Shown here one piece after another: positions 53,908 through 64,000 of a DNA stretch of 64,000 nt. The position numbers and the translations under genes were made by a program. Numbering within the stretch: the first letter of the stretch is position 1; the number at the start of each line of letters is the position of its first letter. The notes below the pieces were generated by a model. It made no database searches, was not told where the DNA came from, and worked only from the letters and a program-made list of their open reading frames with translations. The DNA lies in the NCBI GenBank assembly GCA_039566865.1, contig CM076957.1, positions 12,843,896-12,907,895 on the forward strand, written 5' to 3'. The stretch comes from Aurelia coerulea (Eukaryota > Cnidaria > Scyphozoa > Semaeostomeae > Ulmaridae).

Positions 53908-54209
53908 CCTGTACGAAAATACAAGGCCATGTAATAATCATGTACAAGCCTTGTAGTTATGGCCTTGTAACCTTGTTATAGCCTGGAATAGCCTTGCTGT
54001 AACCTTGTAAATGGCTTGAAAAATGCTAATTAGCCTTGTGGAAGCCTTGTGGAAACCTTGTTTAGACTGGTTGCAGCTTGGAATCTTACTGATAGCCTTG
54101 TAATTTTTTTCCAAGGTTAGTACAAGGTCATAACAAGGTCATAATCCCCTCTACAAGGCTAAAACTTGGCCTGTGCAAGGCCCAGTTTAGCCTTGTATTT
54201 TTGTACAGG
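53908..54209. mobile_element. 302-bp MITE in the satellite
   Basis: Ends CCTGTACGAAAATACAAGGC / GCCTTGTATTTTTGTACAGG. Neighbouring monomers show the empty site (TTCATATTCTATG), so the duplication is AT (2 bp). The interior is dense in CCTTGT/ACAAGG subterminal words. Confidence 0.82.
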
Positions 54210-54828
54210 ATATTCTATGTTCATATTAGTTGCAATGACCTGACATCATTTGTTTGTACAAACATTGTGGGGAGTTTATATTTGAAATTTATGTACGTCC
54301 TATTTCCATTACATCTCTTGGCTGCACACAATTTATGGGGAATTTATATTTCATATCAATCTAAGTTGCGTTTCCGTGATGACATTTGGTTGTACACAAT
54401 TTGTGGGGACTTCATATTTTATGTTCATATGAGTTGCACCGACCTAAAATAATTTGTCTGAACACACTTTGTGGGGACTTGATATTTTATCATCATATGA
54501 GTTGCACTGACCTAACGTCATTGTCTGTACCAACTGTGTGGGACTTCATATTGTATGTTCATATGAATCGCACTGACCTGACATGATTTTTTTGTGCACA
54601 GTTTATGGAGACTTCATATTCTATGTTCAGATAAGTTACACTGACCAAACACAATTTGTCTGTACACACTATGCAGGGACTTCATATTTAAAATAGATGT
54701 AAGTTGAATTGATGTAACATCTTTTGGCTGTACATAATTTATGGGGAGTTAACATCATATATATGTTCATGTGAAGCACACTGACATAACATTATTTTTC
54801 TGTACACATTTGGGGGGAAATCATATTA

Positions 54829-55397
54829 GAGTAGAAACCCGCATGAAAGAAATGTTTTTCTGGGCAACCTGAATAGGTTCTTAATTAACTGGCTACTATT
54901 CTAAACTGCAGCCTGTAAGGTTCTTAGAAAGGTTTTTTATATACGTACAGTCCTTGCACACATCAAATGAATTGTTGAGAATTGTTGAGAACATTTTTGG
55001 GTCTGTATTGCCCTTTTCACAATGCCACAGTAAACCAGCTTCATATAAACAATGTCCAATTTTAACCAATCAAATGCATTTGATTTGTTGCATTTACCAA
55101 TTAGAATACAGCATGTCATAACCTGATTTACTTTCAGCTGTTTTAACTTGCCAGTGTGAACAGGGTAGGAAAAAATCCTGTTTAAATATCCTTTAATTTT
55201 TTGTACCAATGAAGAAGTCTAATCAGAATGTGAAGAATTCTGTAAATTCTGGTCATTTTCATTATTTACATGAAAGCAATTATATAAGAACATTTCCCAG
55301 TTTCATCCTCTTATGGGTTCTTATTTAGGGGTTTAAAGGATTAAATTTCAGCTTCAAAGTTCTTATAAAAACAGGTTCTTTCATGGCGTTTCTACTA
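54829..55397. mobile_element. 569-bp MITE in the satellite
   Basis: Ends GAGTAGAAACCCGCATGAAAG and, inverted, TAGTAGAAACGCCATGAAAG. By comparison with intact monomers the target duplication is TA. Tc1/mariner-like by target; no transposase. Confidence 0.78.
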
Positions 55398-58300
55398 TAT
55401 ATGTTCATATAAGTTGCACTGACCTAACATCATATTTCTGTACAAAATTTGTGGGGACATCATATTATATGTTCAAATAAGTTGCACTGACAACATAAAT
55501 TGTCTGTACATACTTTGTAGGGACTCCATATTCAAAATGGATGTAAATTGAATTGATGTGATATCTTTTGGCTGTATACATTTATGGGGCTTCATATTAT
55601 ATGTGCATGTGAAGCACACTGACCTACAACTATTTTCTGTACACACTTTGTGGTGACTTCATATTTTATGTTCTTATGAGTTGCACTGACCTAACATCAT
55701 TTGTCTGTACATACTTTGTGGGGACTTCATATTTCAGATTCATATGAGTTGCACTCACCTAACATGATTTTTCTATACACACTTTGTGGGGACTTCATAT
55801 TTTATGTTCATATGAGTTGCACTGACCTAACGTCATTTTTGTGTACAAACTTTGTGGGGACATCATAATTTTTGTTCATATAAGTTGCACTGATCAAATA
55901 TAATTTGTATGTACATGCTTTGTCGGGACTCAAAATATATTCAAAATGGATGTAAATTGAATAGATGTGACATCTTTTGGCTGTAAACAATTTATGAAGA
56001 CATCATATTATATGTTCATGTGAAGCACACTGACCTAACACTATTTTTCTTTACACACTTTGTGGGGACTTCACATTTTAGATTCATATGAGTTGCACTG
56101 ACTTCACATCATTTTTCTGTACACGCTTTGTGGGGACCTCATGTTAAAAAATGGATATAAGTTAAATTGACATAGCATCATTGGTTTTTCGTACAAACTT
56201 TGTGGGGATATCATAATTTATGTTCATATAAGATTCAGATTCATTTTAGATTCATATGAGTTGCACTGACTTAACATCATTTTTCTGTACACGCTTTGTG
56301 GGGACCTCATGTTGAAAAATGGATATAAGTTAAATTGACATAAAATCATTGGTTTTTTTGTACACACTTTGTGGGGACGTCATATTTTATGTTCATATAA
56401 ATTGCACTGAACAAAGATAATTTGTCTGTACACACTTTGTGGGACCTTTATATTCAAAATAGATGAAAATTGAAATGACATGACATCATTTGTCTGTACA
56501 CACTTTGTGGGGTCTTCGTATTCATGCTCATATAACTTGCACTGACCAAACATGATTTGTCTTTACATACTTTGTGTAGGGAGTGTAAATTTAAAATGGA
56601 TGTAAATTGAATTGATGTGACATCTTTTGGCTGTACACATTTATGGGGCTTCATATTATATGTTCATGTGAAGCACACTGACCTAACACTATTTTTCTGT
56701 ACACATTTATGGGGCTTCATATTTTAGATTCATATGAGTTGCACTGACCTAACAGCATTTTTCTGTACACACTTTGTGGGGTCTTCTTGTTAAAAGATAG
56801 ATTTAAGTTGAATGGACATAGCATCATTGCTTTTGTGCACACTTTGTGGGGATATCATAATTCATGTTCATATAAGATTCAGATTCATTTTAGATTCATA
56901 TGAGTTGCACTGACTTAGCATCATTTTTCTGTACACGCTTTGTGGGGACCTCATGTTAAAAAATGGATATAAGTTGAATTGACATAACATCATTGGTTTT
57001 TTATACACACTTTGTGGGGACGTCATACTTTATGTTCATAGAAGTTGTACTGACTAAATATAGTTTGTCTGTGCATGCTTTGTAGGGACTCTATATTCAA
57101 AATGGATGTAAATTGAATTGATGTGAGATCTTTTGGCTGTACGCAATTTATGGGGTCTTCATATTCATGCTCATATAACTTGCATTGACCAAACATGATT
57201 TGTCTTTACATAGTTTGTGTAGGGAGTCTAAATCTAAAATAAATATAAATTGAATTGATGTGACATCTTTTGGCTGTACACATTTATGTGGCTTCATATT
57301 ATATGTTCATGTGAAGCACACTGACCTAACACTATTTTTCTGTACACACTTTGTGGGGCCTTCATGTTAAAAATGAATATAAGTTGAATTGACAACATCA
57401 TCGGTTTTTTGTGCACACTTTGTGGGGACATCATTTAAGAAAATGGATATAAGTTAAATTGACATAACATCATTGGTTTTTTGTACACACTTTGTGGGGA
57501 CATCATTTAAGAAAATGGATATAAGTTAAATTGACATAGCATCATTGGTTTTTCGTACAAACTTTGTGGGGATATCATAATTTATGTTCATATAAGATTC
57601 AGATTAATTTTAGATTCCTATGAAATTGAATATGAAATTCATATGAGACTCATATGAGTTGCACTGACCTAACATCATTTTTCTGTACACGCTTTGTGGG
57701 GACCTCATGTTGAAAAATGGATATAAGTTAAATTGACATAAAATCATTGGTTTTTCGTACAAACTTTGTGGGGATATCATAATTTATGTTCATATAAGAT
57801 TCAGATTAATTTTAGATTCATATGAAATTGAATATGAAATTCATATGAGACTCATATGAGTTGCACTGACCTAACATCATTTTTGTGTACAAACTTTGTG
57901 GGGGCATCATAATTTTTGTTCATATAAGTTGCACTGATCAAATATAATTTGTATGTACATGCTTTGTCGGGACTCTATATTCAAAATGGATGTAAATTGA
58001 ATAGATGTGACATCTTTTGGCTGTAAACAATTTATGAAGACATCATATTATATGTTCATGTGAAGCACACTGACCTAACACTATTTTTCTTTACACACTT
58101 TGTGGGGACTAGACATTTTAGATTCATATGAGTTGCACTGACCTAACATCATTTTTCTGTACACTCTTTGTGGGGACCTCATGTTAAAAAATGGATATAA
58201 GTTAAATTGACATAAAATCATTGGTTTTTTTGTACACACTTTGTGGGGAGTCATATTTTATGTTCATATAAATTGCACTGAACAAAGATAATTTGTCTGT

Positions 58301-61300
58301 ACACATTTTGTGGGATCTTTATATTCAAAACAGATGAAAATTGAAATGACATGACATCATTTGTCTGTACACACTTTGTGGGGTCTTCGTATTCATGCTC
58401 ATATAACTTGCACTGACCAAACATGATTTGTCTTGACATGCTTTGTGTGGGGAGTCTAAATTCAAAATGGATGTAAATTGAATTGATGTGACATCTTTTG
58501 GCTGTACACATTTATGGGGCTTCATATTATATGTTCATGTGAAGCAAACTGACCTAACACTATTTTTCTGTACACACTTTGTGGGGACTTCACATTTTAG
58601 ATTCATATGAGTTGCACTGACCTAATAGTATTTTTCTGTACACCCTTTGTGGGGTCTTCATGTTAAAAAATAGATTTAAGTTGAATGGACATAGCATCAT
58701 TGCTTTTGTACACATTTTGTGGGGACATCATAATTCATGTTCATATAAGATTCAGATCCATTTTAGATTCATATGAGTTGCACTGACTTCACATCATTTT
58801 TCTGTACACGCTTTGTGGGGACCTCATGTTAAAAAATGGATATAAGTTGAATTGACATAACATCATTGGTTTTTTGTACACACTTTGTGGGGACGTCATA
58901 CTTTATGTTCATAGAAGTTGTACTGACTAAATATAGTTTGTCTGTGCATGCTTTGTAGGGACTCTATATTCAAAATGGATGTAAATTGAATTGATGTGAG
59001 ATCTTTTGGCTGTACACAATTTATGGGGTCTTCATATTCATGCTCATATAACTTGCATTGACCAAACATGATTTGTCTTTACATAGTTTGTGTAGGGAGT
59101 CTAAATTCAAAATGGATGTAAATTTAATTGATGTGACATCTTTTGGCTGTACACATTTATGGGGCTTCATATTATATGTTCATGTGAAGCAAACTGACCT
59201 AACACTAGTTTCCTTTACACACTTTGTGGGGACTTCACATTTTAGATTCATATGAGTTGCACTGACCTAATAGTATTTTTCTGTACACCCTTTGTGGGGT
59301 CTTCATGTTAAAAAATAGATTTAAGTTGAATGGACATAGCATCATTGCTTTTGTACACACTTTGTGGGGACATCATAATTCATGTTCATATAAGATTCAG
59401 ATTCATTTTAGATTCATATGAGTTGCACTGACCTAACAGCATTTTTCTGTACACACTTTGTGGGGTCTTCATATTTTAGATTCATATGAGTTGCACTGAC
59501 CTAACATAATTTTTCTGTTACACATTTTGTGGGGTCTTCATAATTTAGATTCATATGAGTTGCACTGACCTAACATCATTTTTCTGTACACACTTTGTGG
59601 GGTCTTCATGTTAAAAATGGATTTAAGTTGAATGGACATAGCATCATTGGTTTTTCGTACACACTTTGTGGGGACATCATAATTTATGTTCATATAAGAT
59701 TCAGATTCATTTTAGATTCATATGAGTTGCACTGACTTAACATCATTTTTCTGTACACGCTTTGTGGGGACCTCATGTTAAAAAATGGATATAAGTTGAA
59801 TTGACATAACATCATTGGTTTTTCGTACAAACTTTGTGGGGATATCATAATTTATGTTCATATAAGATTCAGATTAATTTTAGATTCATATGAGTTGCAC
59901 TGACTTAACATCATTTTTCTGTACACGCTTTGTGGGGACCTCATGTTAAAAAATGGATATAAGTTGAATTGACATAACATCATTGGTTTTTTTGTACACA
60001 CTTTGTGGGGACATCATATTTTATGTTCATATAAATTGCACTGAACAAAGATAATTTGTCTGTACACACTTTGTGGGACCTATATATTCAAAATAGATGA
60101 AAATTGAAATGACATGACATCATTTGTCTGTACACACTTTGTGGGGTCTTCATATTCATGCTCGTATAAGTTGCACTGACCAAACATGATTTGTCTTGAC
60201 ATACTTTGTGTAGGGAGTCTAAATTTAAAATGGATCTAAATTAAATTGATGTGACATCTTTTGGCTGCACACATTTATGGGGCTTCATATTATATGTTCA
60301 TGTGAAGCACGTTGACATAACCCTATTTTTCTGTACAAACTTTGTGGGGACTTCACATTTTAGATTCATATGAGTTGCACTGACCTAAAATAATTTTTCT
60401 GTTACACACTTTGTGGGGACCTCATGTTAAAAAATCGATATAAGTTGAATTGACATAACATCATTGGTTTTTTGTACACACTTTGTGGGGACGTCATATT
60501 TTATGTTCATATAAATTGCACTGAACAAAGATAATTTGTCTGTACACACTTTGTTGGACCTTTATATTCAAAATGGATGTAAATTGAATTGATGTGACAT
60601 CTTTTGGCTGCACACATTTATGGGGCTTCATATTATATGTTCATGAAGCACACTGACCTAACACTAGTTTCCTTTACACACTCTGTGGGGACTTCACATT
60701 TTAGATTCATATGAGTTGCACTGACCTAATAGTATTTTTCTGTACACCCTTTGTGGGGTCTTCATGTTAAAAAATAGATTTAAGTTGAATGGACATAGCA
60801 TCATTGCTTTTGTACACACTTTGTGGGGACATCATAATTTATGTTCATATAAGATTCAGATTCATTTTAGATTCATATGAGTTGCACTGACCTAACAGCA
60901 TTTTTCTGTACACACTTTGTGGGGTCTTCATATTTTAGATTCATATGAGTTGCATTGACCTAACATAATTTTTCTGTACACACTTTGTGGGGTCTTCATA
61001 ATTTAGATTCATATGAGTTGCACTGACCTAACATCATTTTTCTGTACACACTTTGTGGGGTCTTCATGTTAAAAGTGGATTTAAGTTGAATGGACATAGC
61101 ATCATTCGTTTTTCGTACAAACTTTGTGGGGACATCATAATTTATGTTCATATAAGATTCAGATTCATTTTAGATTCATATGAGTTGCACTGACTTAACA
61201 TCATTTTTCTGTACACGCTTTGTGGGGACCTCATGTTAAAAAATGGATATAAGTTGAATTGACATAGCATCATTGGTTTTTCGTACAAACTTTGTGGGGA

Positions 61301-62410
61301 TATCATAATTTATGTTCATATAAGATTCAGATTAATTTTAGATTCATATGAGTTGCACTGACTTAACATCATTTTTCTGTACACGCTTTGTGGGGACCTC
61401 ATGTTGAAAAATGGATATAAGTTAAATTGACATAAAATCATTGGTTTTTTTGTACACACTTTGTGGGGACGTCATATTTTATGTTCATATAAATTGCACT
61501 GAACAAAGATAATTTGTCTGTACACACTTTGTGGGACCTATATATTCAAAATAGATGAAAATTGAAATGACATAACATCATTTGTCTGTACACACTTTGT
61601 GGGGTCTTGATATTCATGCTCGTATAAGTTGCACTGACCAAACATGATTTGTCTTGACATACTTTGTGTAGGGAGTCTAAATTTAAAATGTATCTAAATT
61701 CAATTGATGTGACATCTTTTGGCTGCACACATTTATGGGGCTTCATATTATATGTTCATGTGAAGCACATTGACCTAACCCTATTTTTCTGTACAAACTT
61801 TGTGGGGACTTCACATTTTAGATTCATATGAGTTGCACTGACCTAAAATAATTTTTCTGTTACACACTTTGTGGGGACCTAGTGTTAAAAAATCGATATA
61901 AGTTGAATTGACATAACATCATTGGTTTTTTGTACACACTTTGTGGGGACGTCATATTTTATGTTCATATAAATTGCACTGAACAAAGATAATTTGTCAG
62001 TACACACTTTGTTGGACCTTTATATTCAAAATAGATTAAAATTGAAATGACATGACATCATGTGTCTCTACACACTTTGTGGGGTCTTCATATTCATGCT
62101 AATATAAGTTGCACTGACCAAACATGATTTGTCTGTTTTTGTGTGAATTTATGTGACTTTTTTGTTGTGCATAATTTATGGGGACTTAATATTATATGTT
62201 CATGTGAAGCACACTGACCTAACACTAATTTTCTGTACAAACTTCGTGGGGACTTCATATTTTAGATTCATATGAGTTGCATTCACCTAGAATAATTTTG
62301 CTGTACACACTTTGTGGGGTCTTCACATTTTAGATTCTTATGAGTTGCACTGACCAAAGATAATTTGTCTCTACACACTTTGTGGGGACTTTATATTCCA
62401 AAGGGATATA

Positions 62411-63221
62411 ACTTGAATTGATGTAACAATTTATGTTATTTGTTGCTATATAAACAATCAGATTTCTCACGGTGTCGCCAGGGCTATGCATGTAAATGGC
62501 TTTGATGCATGGTGTTTATTAGAGGTAGACTACTTCCCTTACAGACTTTGAGAAGAGTGCAGCCTCTATGGACTCTTTATCCTATGCCATATATCCCTGT
62601 TGTTGGGTATTTAACCACTTTTCCAACCTTTGCCTTGAATTCACCTATGACTATAGTTATTTAATCACATTTTATGCATTTTAGAGCCTTTTCAAGATCA
62701 TCAAAGAACGATCCCGCTTCTTCACTACTGTGAATTATAGTTTGAGCATAGACTTGTATCATATTCATTTGAAATGATTTTTTCTTATATCTTCATCATT
62801 ATGATTGTTGTTGATATAGGCCAGAAACCTGGTATTGACTTTGAAACTTCTTTTGAAGGTAAAAACCCTACACCATACCAATGTTTATCAACTGAATGTA
62901 AAAACGTCTTTCCTCCTTCCTTTCCCGTTTCATTACCAATCCATCTTGAACATTACTACGTGAAAAAACAAAAACTTGATCACGAAAGGTTAACATGATT
63001 GGCAGTTCACTCATTCACTGGGTTCAAATCGAATAATTTAAATATATAAAAAGAGAAATTTCATTCCATTGTTTTAAATAGCCTACAAATTTGATGACTC
63101 TCTTCAACCTAAGTTCTAAACGGAAAAACAAACCTGAAACACTCAACCTCTTTTATTTACTCCATTTTAAAACCATAAAAAATGACCGTCAGCGAAATGT
63201 TCAATAATTATATTCCATTGT
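62411..63221. other. No firm gene; possible 39-bp exon at 62820-62858
   Basis: A pyrimidine-rich tract ending in ATATAG at about 62819 precedes 39 bases that end at TTGAAG/GTAAAA. It is a multiple of three and in phase with the exon at 52509. Such a short stretch could easily arise by chance. Confidence 0.25.
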
Positions 63222-64000
63222 TGCCAAGTTCTTGTTGTTTCATGTGGTTGTATGCTTTCACTTATTTTCCATCTCAATAAACCATGAAATGAGACAAGAT
63301 TCATGGTCTTTATTCATTTAGTTCACTTATTCCATTTCAGTCAAATACAACGTCATAATCAGTCAAAATTTTTCATAATTATACCCACTTATTATAAAAA
63401 GTTCTTGCTGTTTCATTTGGTAGTTTTCTTTTAATAATCTACCTCAAACTTAACCATTAAATGGGTCAAGAGTCGAGCACTTTTTCATTTATTTCACTCA
63501 TTACATTTTAGTCCAATCAAGAACTGATCATCAGTCAAAACTTCTGATGGTTACATCCTCTTATTATCAAGCTCTTGTTATTTCATGTGGTTGTGTTCTT
63601 TCACTTAATTCCCATTAATATCAACCATTAAATAAGTTTCATGGTCTTTTTTCATTTATTGCACTTATTCCATTTCGTTGAAATAAAAAGTGACAACTAG
63701 TCAAAACTTCTAATAGCTTTATCCCCTTATTATCAAGCTTTTTTTGTTTCATGTGGTTGTCTTCTTTCACTTATTTTCCCATCAATGTAAATAATCAAAT
63801 AAGACAAGATTCATGTTCTTTTCTCATTTATTGCACTTATTCCATTTCAGTCAAATAAAAAGTGACCATTAGTCAGAACTTCTGATAGCTTGATCCCCTT
63901 ATTATCAAGTTCTTGTTGTTTTATGTGGCTGTGTTCTTTCACTTCTTTCCCATCAATGTAAATAATCAAATAAGACAAGATTCATGGTCTTTTTTCAATT
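63222..64000. repeat. ~170-bp tandem repeat running off the window
   Basis: The word AAGTTCTTGTTGTTTCATGT recurs with changes at about 63224, 63397, 63567, 63735 and 63905 (spacing 168-173 bp), together with TTCATGGTCTTTTTTCATTT and TTATTCCATTTCAGTCAAAT. About 4.6 copies are visible. Unrelated to the 68-bp satellite. Confidence 0.9.

Larger units (their letters stand above)
53775..62410. repeat. ~68-bp satellite array, 8.6 kb, with higher-order structure
   Basis: More than 100 imperfect monomers of 66-70 bp built on GTACACACTTTGTGGGGACTTCATA, then a variable AT-rich block, ATATGAGTTGCACTGACCTAA and CATCATTTTTCT. At least three monomer classes exist, recognised by ATTCATATGAGTTGCACTGA, by AAAATGGATATAAGTTGAATTG and by TTGATGTGACATCTTTTGGC. 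Multi-monomer blocks recur with little change, for example from about 58600, 59250 and 60710. Reading frames over 60 codons on the minus strand reflect the ~69-bp (23-codon) period and are not genes. Monomers are more diverged at the left end than at 58-62 kb. Confidence 0.93.

Noticed and set aside
54200..61750. Series of 60-90-codon frames with repeated motifs
   Set aside because: The period of ~69 bp is a multiple of three, so satellite monomers stay open by chance; the motifs are the satellite itself.
62774..62998. 74-codon gene
   Set aside because: The 5' part is a pyrimidine-rich, intron-like tract and the frame shows no domain; only a weak exon candidate is kept.

Overview
The window reads as repeat-dense nuclear DNA of an invertebrate animal. 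I would guess an anthozoan cnidarian (coral or anemone), from the mix of THAP/YqaJ DNA transposons, Penelope-like elements, CR1/L2-type and other LINEs, a HUH-Rep relic and very long minisatellite arrays. The species cannot be named from this. Host coding sequence is scarce: the first coding exon of a PTP4A/PRL-type phosphatase (11676-11795, +), and a tentative unidentified gene whose three phase-compatible exons end at 50483, 51272 and 52610 (+). Almost everything else is mobile or repetitive DNA, much of it nested, so the order of insertions can often be read directly.

0-5.4 kb: a decayed HUH-endonuclease/SF3-helicase Rep gene (minus strand) that runs off the left edge. It is split twice. 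A 284-bp inverted-repeat element with an 8-bp target duplication sits in the middle. A 3.9-kb array of twelve nearly identical 330-bp units, each with one tRNA-like gene, sits inside the first conserved motif and is bounded by a 13-bp direct repeat.
6-7.2 kb: a Penelope-like relic split by a 682-bp hAT-like element. 8-11 kb: a foldback element with ~690-bp inverted arms. 11.4-11.8 kb: the PTP4A exon.
15.5-20.65 kb: an almost complete ISL2EU-type transposon with ~240-bp inverted termini and convergent genes for a SAP-SWIM-YqaJ nuclease and a THAP-DDE transposase. Two smaller elements are nested between the genes.
21-22 kb: abutting MITEs. 23.9-25.7 kb: a LINE fragment. 25.85-28.7 kb: a near-perfect head-to-head inverted Penelope-like pair. 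28.8-29.9 kb: a Ty3/gypsy relic. 30.5-33.5 kb: two LINE fragments, one with a long intact RT.
35.76-39.0 and 42.5-44.1 kb: two TTAA-type elements with G-rich hairpins just inside their ends. The first interrupts a repeat whose uninterrupted copies are also in the window. 40-42 kb: a second foldback element related to the first. 43.2-43.9 kb: a Harbinger-like MITE. 45.1-45.7 kb: a mariner-like MITE. 47.5-48.2 kb: a LINE fragment with a microsatellite tail. 51.4-51.8 kb: two tRNA-derived SINEs facing each other.
53.8-62.4 kb: a ~68-bp satellite with higher-order structure, invaded by two MITEs. 63.2 kb to the end: a second satellite of ~170-bp period. If the second gene model is right, the first satellite lies in an intron or just 3' of that gene.
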